Source: Davidsoniella eucalypti (lineage: Eukaryota; Ascomycota; Sordariomycetes; Microascales; Ceratocystidaceae). From it: a DNA stretch of 64,000 bases. Below are positions 10,527 through 21,400 of the stretch, one piece after another. How positions within the stretch are numbered: the stretch's first letter is position 1; each line of letters begins with the position of its first letter. The position numbers and the translations under genes were made by a program. The DNA lies in assembly GCA_004009845.1 (NCBI GenBank), contig RMBW01000024.1, forward strand, positions 278,572 to 342,571, given 5' to 3'. The notes beneath the pieces are model-generated. The model did not search any database and was not told the origin of the DNA. It worked only from the letters and a program-made list of their open reading frames with translations.

Positions 10527-11020
10527 AGAATAACATATGAGGGAAGAATGTATATAATTTAGGTATTCCGTTGTCTTTCATCTCATGTATGTAAGATACA
10601 TGAGATCTTGCTACTGAGCTTGAATAGAGAGCGGCATAATCACCTGAAGATTCGTTCCTTTTTTTGTTCTACTATACTCCTACAATTTGTCTCCTTTATC
10701 GTCAGTCAAGTATAGCGATGTATAAAACATTGATCATCGGAGAGCTATATTTACTTAAGAATCGTTAAAACTTGTTAGTTAAAAAAAAAGCTGAACTATA
10801 GCTAGTATAACTGTGCATAGCTAACATCCATCATTAGCTATATACCAAGGCCTTGCTTGGATCGACGTCGAGTAGCCAAGTCAAAGGGAACGGAAGGATC
10901 ACACAAGCCTTTTGAGGCCCGTAACAACTCGGAAATTAGACAGTTGCCGATTAGTCACACACGCTCTTTTGACCCCAAGATACTGCCCGGACTGGAGTTT
11001 GAAACAAGAGTTCAAGCAAG
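10527..11020 (+). repeat. foldback arm B (deleted copy)
   Basis: Inverted copy of arm A, shorter by about 115 bp. One gap of about 78 bp removes the region that in arm A holds the ATG and first codons. A second gap of about 23 bp lies near the outer end after GAAACAAG. Beyond 11020 similarity ends abruptly. Confidence 0.88.
10836..11020 (+). pseudogene. truncated, frameshifted copy of the 175-residue gene
   Basis: Corresponds to roughly residues 21-85 of the minus-strand gene. It lacks the start codon, has a 4-nt insertion (CCTTGCTTGGATC against CCTTGGATC), an internal deletion, and no second half. Conserved stretches such as FEARN-SEIRQLPISHT and DPKI-PGLEFET remain readable. Confidence 0.75.
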
Positions 11021-11654
11021 ACAGAATTCCATGATCCTCAACCCTGCTCTCTCTGCAGTGGCTGTGCCTGTTTTTGTGTGTACTGTAGGTGTAAATCTAG
11101 GGTTCGGATATACCCTTGTACGTCTACCCTAACCCTATTGTTGAGTAGAGCTATAGACCTTTGTAGCTCCAACTCCTCAAACGTCACATGTCCCCACTAA
11201 ACACCAAAGCCTAGCATAATGAAGCTCCGGCATTTCAAGTCAGCAATAAATCAATCGATTCCAAAGCCCGCCCGCCATTTTTCATCCCCAACGGCCATTG
11301 AACGACCTCGCATTGACTCCGAGCTCATCTTCGCATCTTCAGCCTTACCTTGCAACTTCAGGCCTTGTTGCCGAGCCTTTCCCTCGCCAGCCCAAACGAT
11401 GCTCCTGATCTAATGCGCGAGCGACTATCCCATACCGATACTCTCGATTCTATCCGACTATCTACAGCTAATAGCCGACTAGCTGAAGTCTGACTGTTCA
11501 ACTGCTCGGCTATCTAGCTATCGCTACTCGCGCCTCGGAAGATTGTTTACATCTGTCCCTTTGATAGGCACTGTCCAACTTCGTGGGCGGTCACCCAAGC
11601 GTCTCTATCCATATATCATATATCCCACGTATCAACCACATCGTGTCTTCTGCC
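11021..11654. other. SEC3 upstream region
   Basis: Includes one CCCTAACCCT telobox-like motif near 11128 and a pyrimidine-balanced stretch with repeated CTATC/GACTA words (11420-11530), probably the SEC3 promoter and 5' UTR. No gene is seen. Confidence 0.5.
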
Positions 11655-14600
11655 ATGGATCGCGGCACGCCAGGCAGCGTCAGCCGAGCCCAGCGGTTTG
11701 ACGACGAAAAACGTCGCATCACTGAGAGCTGCTTTTCTAGGAGAGACCCTGATGGCACCTGTACGTCCGCCATTATGTGCTTCTTACCACAGAGCATATA
11801 GACTGACTCTGTAGCTCGGGCTTAATCTGCCACTGTTCTTTGTTCCCGAATATAGGACTCTGGACCCTGATATCTCTTCTTGTCACATCACTAACACTTC
11901 TTGCCTCGTTTAGTACAAGAAACATACATCACCCACCTCCGCATCACTGAATTCTCCAACTACCCGTCATCGCCGCCCCCGCCCCAAGCGCGGACTCCCG
12001 ATTCGCAGAAGCCGCGAGTCGTCATCGTTGCCGTACGACGATCTGGTCGCGTATGTATGCACAAATCAAAAGAAAACACCAACGGCACCTTCTCCATTGG
12101 CAAAACCTGGAATTTCGACGACATCTCTCTTATCCAGAGCTACACTGGCCCAAATGTCGATCCTACCCAGCGAGCGTGGGCTGGCGATACAGGCTTCTTA
12201 ATCACCATCCAGAAGTCGTACTACTGGCAGGCCCAGACCGACAAGGAAAAAAAGTTCTTCATAGCAAGTCTCGTCAAGATCTATGGCAAATACACCGGCG
12301 GAAGAATACCCGAGATCACTGGCTTCGACCCTCGGGAGCTCGAGCAGATTATCGGCTCCTCCCGTCGTACTGGAAGCTCACCTGCACCCCAAGGGAGTCC
12401 AGCGCCACCCCCATCGCAGCCGTCGTCCCAAGTTCCCCCTCCAATAATAACGAGCCAGGGTCGTCCGTCACTAGATAGAGGTCCCATGGGAATCAAGCCT
12501 CCTATGACACCGGTAGGCTCGGCGCCACCATCTGCCGCCTCGTCTCCGTTTGTACCACCGCCGCGCGCCTCTCCCGGGCCGATGCGGGTCTCACAAAACA
12601 ACATAAGCAATTCTCCTGGTGGAAGTATCGATTCCACTCGGTCTTTTAACACCCCCGTCAATATGCGCCGTCTTGCGCCCACAAACCAGAGCCAGGACTC
12701 TTTCGTTACCTCTAGAAGCAACGACGATGCTGCCGGACTTCGGCCTCGCTCCCGTGGAAACGGCCAGCCCCCAGTTGGCTCAACTACGCCTGGTAGCACT
12801 TATCGTGCTTTTCGCGAGCCATCGCCCGAACCTCCCAAGACTCCCGCTTACGAAGCTCCACCGCCAGAACGAAAGAGGCCACCCATGGACCCGAACCGTC
12901 CCAACATGGTCGAGAATGACTTGGTGCCAGCACCTCTGATGAGCCCCAAACAACGGGACCCCGTCCCTCCACCAAGGAACATGGATCGCATGTCTACGCG
13001 CAATACATCTGGAGGCGGCTACAGGTCTGAATCTGGATCGTTCCGCCAGCCGAACGATTCGATCGATTCGACCCAGACTGATTCGTACCGTGGAGCTCCT
13101 AGTAATCTCACTTCACCTGTACCCTCAGTATCATCACAACCAGTCAAGCCTATGCCTGGCATGACACCTGAGTCTGACAACCCACTTGTGGCTTCTCCTG
13201 TAGTAGTAGAAAAACCCGGCTTAGGTTCCATGATTAAGTCAAGGCGAACAGAAGAAAGTTCGTCGACGCCGCCTCCTGAGGGCGAAGCCAAGCCTGGCCT
13301 AGGGTCCATGATCAAGAAGCCAGATCTGGCGGGCTCCCTATGGAAGGCTGCTGCCGCTGCAGGTGCCTTCAAGCCCCGTCCTGGTGGTGCTGGTGAGCGT
13401 CTTCGCCAAGCGGCCCTAAAGAGTAGCGAGGGCCCTGACGGAATCACAGGAGTTGTCCCAGCGCCACGCCGTCCAGACCCACCCAAGCCCGAATTAGACG
13501 ACGACAACAATGATTTCCCTCCACCTCTAACCCAACCCGCTTCCGTTTCAACGCCGGCTATTACCACCTCGGCGCCCAACGCCCCTGCTGCCACGATCGT
13601 CATTCCCACTGGTCCTCCAGTGCCAAAGAAGGATGACCCTGTCACCAAGCCCGATGCTTCACGGTCTATCGTTGTTGGACACGACGGCAAATATCTTACG
13701 TCTCTCGGTATCGATCCTTCTGTCCTTGATAACACACGCAGTGCCGACTTCAGTAAATGGCTTGACTATGTAGGCTTTGTTCCAGGTCAAAAGATGCGAT
13801 CTCACGGATGGGATATCATGAAGACAGACCTTGAACGTGAGATTGACAAGGCGCAAGCTGGTGGGTGGCTGTCTCGGATCAGAGAAGAGGATGAACGCAT
13901 TGCCAACGTGCGCAAAGGAATTGATCTAGTGATCACTGAATGTGATGAGCTTGAAAACCTGTTGACCCTTTACAGCGTCGAATTGGGTGTAAGTATATAT
14001 TGTATGCCCGCTAACAGTGGTTTGCTTGTACTAATTCAATGATTCTTACTCTCTAGACTATCTCAGATGATATTGCCTATATTGAGAACCAGTCTCAAGG
14101 TCTACAAGTCCAAGCCTCTAACCAAAAGGCTCTGAAGAAGGAACTAGAGCTTATTCTAGACACGTGCAGTATCAGTACCCGCCATCTGGATGCTCTTAAA
14201 AATAACTCGTTTGACTCTCGAGATATCAAGAGTGTTGAGGAAGCCCTGGTCATAATGTACAAGGCCATGGTCAGAATTGATCCTAACATTTGCAAATATG
14301 AGCCCTCCAAGGGAGAAGAGAGCAACTCCAAGCCCGAAGACATGGATGATCCTACGCAATCAAGCACACTTGCTACCAGCTACGGTCAGATGAGAATTGT
14401 ACAAGAAAAGAAAGAGTACTATATTCAAGAAAGCGCAGCTGTCATGCAACGCTATGTCGGCTGGATGGCGACAGAGTTGAATACAGCGTTCGGCGAAACC
14501 CACAAGGCCTTGGATAAAGCCCTGGCCCGTAAGACCGATCGCGAGCTATATCAAACCCATCGCAACTATCTCTGGAACTACTGCGCGCTCAATCTATATG

Positions 14601-16141
14601 CTCGCGATATGCACCTCGAGCTGTGGAATGAGCTTATTCAAAGTTACCAAGCTAAGAGTCATGAGCTATTCCGCGCAGAGTTCACCAGTGTCATTGATTC
14701 GCACAAGAGCGGCGCCCGCAAGGCCCTCATGAACGATGACGAAGTGTTATTCACGTCTCAGCCTGAAAAGCACCATGAAGGTATCGCGACTACGGCACGC
14801 AAGCTGACCGTAAAGAGAAGTCAAACTCTAGCCCGCAGCTTCCGTTCAGATGCGAGCAAGCCTCCTCCCATGCCTAAATCCAGCACCGACAGTCGTGACC
14901 TACCATTTGAAGTGTTCCGCAGTGTCCTTTACGACTTTGTGCCACTGATTGAAATGGAGCAGAACTTCTTCATCGATTTCTTCCATGCCACCATTATGGA
15001 GACCGCAGATTTTGCCGAGTTCATCGCTTCTCGGCCTTCCAACAACGTTCCGCCAGACAACAAGTGGTCTAGCAGTCGGCGAATGGAGCCTGATCGTGAA
15101 CTCGGCCGAAAGGTTACCAAGTCTATGGAGGCTATCTTTTCGTTCCTCGAGAAGGACCTTCAACGCATGATTGAATGGGTCTTGTCTACGAATCCTCTCC
15201 AGGGAGTTGGCATTCTCGCCTCTCTGGAGCAGAAGATGGAAATCCTCAGTGGCTCGAACCAAGATTACCTAAATATCCTGCTGCAAAAGCTACATAGCAA
15301 CTTGGAAGGTCGGTTCGAGAAGTTTGTTGATGAGCAGATTCGTGCCATTGAAGAGACGAAGGTCAAATTCGCCAAAAAGCGTCGTGGTGTCATCCACTTC
15401 TTCAAGGTGTTCCCTCCTTTTTTCACTGCCGTCGAGAACATCTTGTCGATTTTCTACCCACAAACGCGCATCCGTGATACTATCAACCGCGAGTATGGGC
15501 GTATTCTACGGGCGATGTTCGACGCCCTCCGGGTGATTGCTCGCGAAACCAAGGGTGTTGCCGTCGGTGTTGCCAACAATAACCCAGCAGACCCTGAAGA
15601 TAAGGAGGCACTAAACTACCATATCCTGCTAATTGAAAACTTTGGCTACTTCATGGAGGAAATCGCGGAGAGCAACATCGATGTGATCGAGGATAAGAAA
15701 CGTGAAGCATCGGGTGAATACGCTAAGCACCTGGACCTATACCTCAATGCGGTCATGCGCAGACCTCTCGGCAAGCTTCTTGACTATCTCGAGAACGTTG
15801 AGGCGCAGCTACAAGCACTCAAGGCAGCAGACCAAATCGCAGCCCAGCCGTCCAACTCCAAAACGGTGTTCAACAAGATTCTCAGCTCGTACGATTCCAA
15901 GGAAGTGCGGAAAGGTGTGGAGTTACTACGCAAGAGAGTCGAGAAGCACTTTGGCGAGAGTGAAGAAAAGGAAAACTACGGTGGCTCACGCGAGCTTGCC
16001 GACAAGGTTACCGGCGAGTGCGAGAAGTTCTACAGCAAGGTGGAGCTGCGTATTGCCAGTATCACGTCAGAGGTTTATGGCGGTGATGTGCTGTTTGAGT
16101 GGCCCCGGGCCGAGGTCAAGAATACCTTTGCTGGCAGGTAA
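11655..16141 (+). CDS. SEC3: exocyst complex component Sec3
   Basis: Three exons (11655-11760, 11914-13988, 14057-16141) give 1421 residues, normal for filamentous fungi. Sec3 is the exocyst subunit that binds PIP2 and Rho GTPases and tethers secretory vesicles at the hyphal tip and septa. The N-terminus SRAQRFDDEKRRITESCFS and LQETYITHLRI is strongly conserved. Residues about 65-170 form the Sec3 PH-like domain (SGRVCMHKSKEN, TFSIGKTWNFDDI, FLITIQKSYYW, KIYGKYTGG). Residues about 175-620 are Pro/Ser-rich and disordered, with a doubled KPGLGSMIK motif near residues 470 and 495. The region from about 620 to the end holds a helical segment and the Sec3 C-terminal rod (GWDIMKTDLEREI, ECDELENLLTLYSVELG, FEVFRSVLYDFVPLIE). 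The start ATG was chosen because it opens the conserved first exon; the 153-nt first intron has a clean GT-AG. Confidence 0.95.
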
Positions 16142-18289
16142 TAATGTGATACATAACCGTGGGGGGCGCTGAGGAGAAAGAGGAATGGTTGGACAAGTAT
16201 GTGTGTTATAATAGTGATGTTGTATTTCTTTATATCTATATCTAAGCGTTAACGGAGAAGAGCATGGGGGTGTTAGACTCTTTTATCATATCATTAAAAC
16301 TATCAGTTCTCAATATTTTAATACGACTATATATAACAGCATGTCGATAATTCATAGACTATTTTTTTGTTCTAGCATTCTTCTAGGGTTCCATCTCCAT
16401 AGTTTCTCGTTGGTTTGATACTAAAAGAAACAGAGTAAAAAGATAAGACCAGTATCACGAACGTTCCCGCTCCTCGTCTGACAAAATCTCGCCGTCATCA
16501 TCAACAACCTTTCTTCTCTTGTTAGGCTGGATGCTCTTGTACTACCTTCCCATCTCCATTTTGTATGCAACTACATATGTTACATGTACATGTATATCTA
16601 TATAAGACTCCACCCTTATTCTAGGTAAACGTTGTAACAGTGTACTATAGTTAACATATCAACTGCTAAACCGCACATATCGAGTATGTATTCCAGTCAT
16701 GGCTTTCTAACAAGCCCGCATTATACAAGATTTTATTTCAACAATGAAATCTTTATTATCTCAGTGATACTAACCACCCTTCATAAGAAATGTCTTATAT
16801 CATAGTGTCTCTTGATGCATTATCAGGAAATAAACGAGAGCCATACTCTTTGCTCGACTATAAAAACGAGATTCACGGTCTGTATTACAGTGCAATTATC
16901 GGGAATAACTAAGAATATATAAATTTGAATCTATGAAATATATTCCAAGGTATGCTTAGGCAGTCTTAATCTTTTTTTTTGGGGGGGGGGTCCAAGTTCT
17001 ACACAGCAGTTGGTCGATAGCACAGCTATTTTCCTCGGAGATGACGAAAAAAATGGAGTGAAATTGTTAAGAAAGAGTTGGCATTGCTCTCTATAGCTCC
17101 ATAAGATTAAAAAAAAATTCAAGACACGCCTACTGCTCGATTGCTCACACATGTATACTCCAAGGTTGTGATTGGATAGATTTTTTTTTTTTCTTTTTTA
17201 TCAAGGTGGAAATGGAGCTTTAATAGCTATGTAGCACCTTGGTATCTAAGATACAGATACTAGTATACAATATAAGGTGAAGGACAACCTACTTCTCAAC
17301 AGTGACAGACCACTGAGATACAGAACATTTATGGTTTCGTTATATGCTATTCCTGGGGAACCTTGAACTTCTTTAATTCAGTACGACCGAGTAGACATAG
17401 TCCTTACGATTTGCAGTCTTGACTACACCAACCCTCCCTCCTACAACAGGCTAGGGGACAGTGTCGTCTATCGGAGGACTTTATATATCTGTCTGGTATC
17501 CAATCCGAGGTTGTATAATATTAGTGAGCTAGGTAGACGTTAAATATAACCAAATCAAATCAAATTGCAGTTTCAGACATTTATTTAGATTATACAAAGA
17601 TGTTATGTAGGCATTGGTGAGGCTGAGCTTGTCATGTTACATTGATGTATAAAATATCATAATTTAAAATCATAAACATGTCACTTAAAATAGAAAGACA
17701 ACTTGGAAATTAAACCAACACACGCAAGTTGGGTATTATTACAATAACTCTATGTACGAACAAAAACCAGAATGTTGGAACGAGACAAGTCCACGCCCAA
17801 TACTAAAACAATGACCGCCTGGGTAGATCCCAAGGTCGTAGATCCCGTAGCCTCCAAATCAGCCATTCCAACACATCCAGGTGTACCGGCAGGCTCCAAA
17901 CAGCAGTCGGAGATGCTGGCACGGAAATATAGCAAGCGAACCAGGAAAGAGAAGGGCGTCCCCCAGAAAACAGGACAAATCGGAGTATTAAGTATTGGTA
18001 AATTATGGTGTATTAACCGGCAGTAACGGATACGCAAACAAGCAAGAACAACGGTAGAGAAAAGAGCTTCAGGCGACAAAGAAACAGCGCTGTTTAAAAC
18101 AAGGAGCTCGAAGATAGGCGAATGGAAAAAGAAACCGTCATTTCAAAAAGTCATTAATCAAAAGAGGCTTGATATCTCGATCACCACCACTTCAAAAATA
18201 AGAATATAAGAGGCGCTAGGGTCTGCTGTTGCGGCTGAAGGCTAACTGGTGGAGGCACTAGTAAAAGATGAAGAAAAGAAGCATCAAAT
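16142..18289. other. spacer with one dispersed-repeat copy and a T/G homopolymer
   Basis: 2.1 kb without a supported gene. It holds a T9-G10 junction ending at 16990, an oligo-dT run at 17181-17192, and a copy of the dispersed repeat at 17203-17345. A minus-strand frame at 17750-18079 has no recognisable content. Confidence 0.6.
17203..17345 (+). repeat. dispersed ~140-bp repeat, copy 1
   Basis: Begins AAGGTGGAAATGGAGCTTT and ends near CACTGAGATACAGAAC. It is clearly related to 45294-45430 and 39341-39425 (both inverted relative to this copy) and in its first part to 45600-45705. A palindromic core GATACTAGTATACAAT is shared. No coding capacity; it resembles a MITE or short non-autonomous element. 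Confidence 0.8.
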
Positions 18290-18478
18290 CTACAGGGCCA
18301 GGGCGGCAATCAGCAGACCGGCCAGGGGAGCGGCGACCTGGGCGGCACCAGCGGTAGGGACCGAGGTGGACGAGACGGCGCCGGTGCCGGAGGCAGCGCC
18401 AGTGCCGGTAGCGGCGGTGCTGTTAGAGGCGGCGGCGGCCAGGGCGGCGAAGAAGACGGCGGCGACAGAGAACTGCAT
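18290..18478 (-). CDS. small GPI-anchored Ser/Thr/Ala/Gly-rich protein
   Basis: 62 residues. The N-terminal signal peptide MQFSVAAVFFAALAAAA is followed by a short low-complexity core (SNSTAATGTGAASGTGAVSS) and a C-terminal hydrophobic tail (AAPLAGLLIAALAL) after a small-residue omega-like site. This is the full architecture of fungal GPI-anchored mini-proteins, which are O-glycosylated at the cell wall or membrane. The GC content of the frame is much higher than its surroundings, which supports coding. A long pyrimidine-rich 5' UTR is likely on the minus strand. Its neighbours are gene-free for kilobases on both sides, unusual for such a small gene. The biological role is unknown. Confidence 0.7.
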   Translation of the reverse strand: MQFSVAAVFFAALAAAASNSTAATGTGAASGTGAVSSTSVPTAGAAQVAAPLAGLLIAALAL

Positions 18479-21400
18479 TTTGAAGAGTGGATGGAGGGGT
18501 GGTTGATTAAGGTGAGGAGGAAATAGTGAAGGATGGTTTTAAAAAGAAAGTAGAGTTGTTGTAGAGGAACTTGAACGAAAGGCTGTGGGTTGGTGAGGAT
18601 GAGAGAGAGGAAAGGTTTTTGATCCGATGGAAGACGGAGGGACGGTGGCCTTTTAAACTCGGAAATCTGGTGTGTACAGACAGGCAGGAGACTAAGAAAG
18701 GCCATACACAGCAGTCAAGAAGCTTTGGGCGTTCCAGGGGGGGGGGGGAGTGGATTTCTCTGATTGTCCAAGATCAAGGAGGGCGCGCGTTGTCCGGCTA
18801 CTTTTAGCGTGATGCCTTGTTTGCTAGCAACGCTAATGGTGTCTTCCTCTATGCCGTTGACGAGCAAAGCAAATGGCTAGATAAACACAGTAACTCTGCG
18901 TCAAGCCTGTGTTTCCACACGCCACTCCCCCCCCCCCTTCCATTCTCTTCCACCACTATTTCCCTAGTCCTGTTTTGCACACTGTCTACACATTACATGC
19001 TGCTGGTGTACACCCTCCTCACACCGTCTCTATGTACATACAAGCATTGCGGTCGTCGTTAGTGGACATACGCATACACCTCTCCCTTGAGCCGCAGTGT
19101 CGAAGAGCAGCCAAAGATGGCGGGTCGCTTTGGCACTGCTGGTTGCCATGCCACGCTGTAGCAGACTGAGTACATGGCTGTATCTGTATCTGTATCTTGT
19201 ATCTGTATCTGCTCCAAGCCAGCAAGTCAAGCCGGAACGCCCAAGCCAGTAGCACCAATGTACAGGCCATTCCACAAGTCCAGTCATGGCAGCATGCCTT
19301 TGTCGTAAACGGCGTCTTGTACGGTTTAACCATCTACATTCTACAAAGTAAACTTTTAATAAAAGAGATTATAAATAAATAATAAAAAAGGGGGCCGAAC
19401 TGTTACAGCCTTGATTTTGATTTTGGCCTTCAAATACCAAGGGGACGGAGTTTTTCTATCGTTCTAACTCCACGCCCTAATAACCCTAACAAACATATTT
19501 CTGACTTTGACAGTGATCTGCCTCTTTTCCATCTTCTCCTGCGCTGATCAGTCCTGCCCCCTTCTTTTTTATTTTTTTATTTAGTTGCTTCTATCTACCT
19601 ACTAGTAGTCAAGATATAGAATGTAGGACCCTCTGACGAAAGTTTTTAATTTTTAATTATTTACAGAGACACCGCTTCTTCTTCATTTCCCTCACCGTTC
19701 ACAATAGAAGAATGAAGACCAGCCTATAATATGTATCCATCTCCCTGTATATACTTATACTTCTGGTTTGCTCCACGAGAATTAGGATCTGTAGAAGTGA
19801 AATTCGTCTGTACGGTCTAGACGCCTGAAGTCATGGAAAGGGCTACTGACTCCCCATATCATCCTGCCCCAGATATGGCAAGGGCTCAGCTTGTGACCTC
19901 TTTATCCTTCTTTTTCTCCTGGGTATCCTGTTCTGTATCCGTATACCGCGATTCTACGATTGTAAGTAGTCGTGGTTAGGGTTGAGGCTTAGCTAGTATA
20001 CCGCTAAACACACAGTAGTATGGCCTAAGAAAAATCGAACAATAGGCGTCGCCGAGGCTTCTAGGGCAACATGGAAGCTAAAAAAAGAACTTGGCCACAA
20101 GTGGCAATCCGCTTCAACCTGTAGTTAGACCAACCTGCCAATTAGACCAATAGTGAACAAGAAACCCCCTCTTCTCAATGGACCCTAGAGACCTTTGATA
20201 TCTTTAGTTCCTGAAAGATTACACGCAATCGACAGCGCTATAGCCAATGCACAGTGTCAAGGCTCATTGTTTCGTTTGGGCCAGTGCAGAGCAGCTAGAC
20301 TGGCTTGTTAAATTAGTGTTTATACTGCAGTCACATCCACTAATAGAAGGTCAGTGGCTGCTCGTTACTCTCATAGCCACACTATCAAACATTATCAGCC
20401 GTGGTCACATTCTTGGCCTTGGCTCTGGCTTGATGTACAAACAATCAAGTAAAGCTACTAGCCATTTATTCAATTATTTCTCCTTACTAAACTTCGCCTC
20501 TCCCTCCATGTTACAAAGAAAACAGCAAGTTGCCACTATCAATCAGGGGGGGGGGGGTCAAAGGATAGATAGCAAAAGAAAGCTAGCTAGATTATGCCTC
20601 ACTATGGAGGACAGGCACCTTACATTAGTGTACATTCAGTTAACTATAGTGCATAACATACCAAGTCAACTTCGGAAGAGACTCGGCAATACAGAAAGCA
20701 GGCCAACTAAGGGCTTGCTTCAGTTGTACATATGTAGGGTTCTTTTCTACTTGATTCTTTGTTCCCATCGATTCTCTTAGCCTCACACCTCGCGGTGTTG
20801 TCGTAGCACTAAAGAAACCACTGCAGCTTTCTCCTTCTTCGGTGTTGCTCTGTATCTTTTGTTTCCAAATAAAGAAACAAGACGCTCTCCTTCTCTAGTT
20901 GGTATACAGACATGTACAGATGCATATTGACACAGCCATAATGACAACGCGGGAAGGGGGGGGGGGAAAGGAGAGCTATTATTTTCCACTGTAGTAGGCT
21001 ATAGGAAGGCTAATGGAAAGTGTTGGCCATCTGTTGGCCAAACCCAGCGGGGACAGTGAAATATAAAATAATAAAAACTGACACATCGCTATATCTGATA
21101 TTACAATCGTATCTTGATTTCTCGTGTCCGAAAGAACAAAATGCTCACACGATCATCAATAATGGACATCTCCGGAGCTGAACGAATACAATGGTGTCTA
21201 TCGCCCAGATCCGTACTTGGAGTACCGGAGTACCGCTACAACCTAACCACTCAAAGACTTCAACTTATACACATGTGTGCATATCTTTTATGCACATGTA
21301 TGCGCTTCGAAAGCCGCGGACAACTGCCTGCATATTTCGCAAATTTGTATACCTTCGCTCTATTGTAAATGGCCGTTTCTTTGTTGCGTATAAGCTGAAT

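Noticed and set aside
12281..13735. Long antisense frames inside SEC3
   Set aside because: They fall in the Pro/Ser-rich, GC-rich part of SEC3, where antisense frames arise without selection.
17750..18079. 109-codon minus-strand frame near the GPI-anchored gene
   Set aside because: Hydrophobic but without conserved pattern, and overlapped by an unrelated plus-strand frame of similar quality.
20247..20780. 177-codon plus-strand frame in the gene desert
   Set aside because: Runs through a G12 tract, lacks any motif, and has low-complexity composition; best explained as chance.
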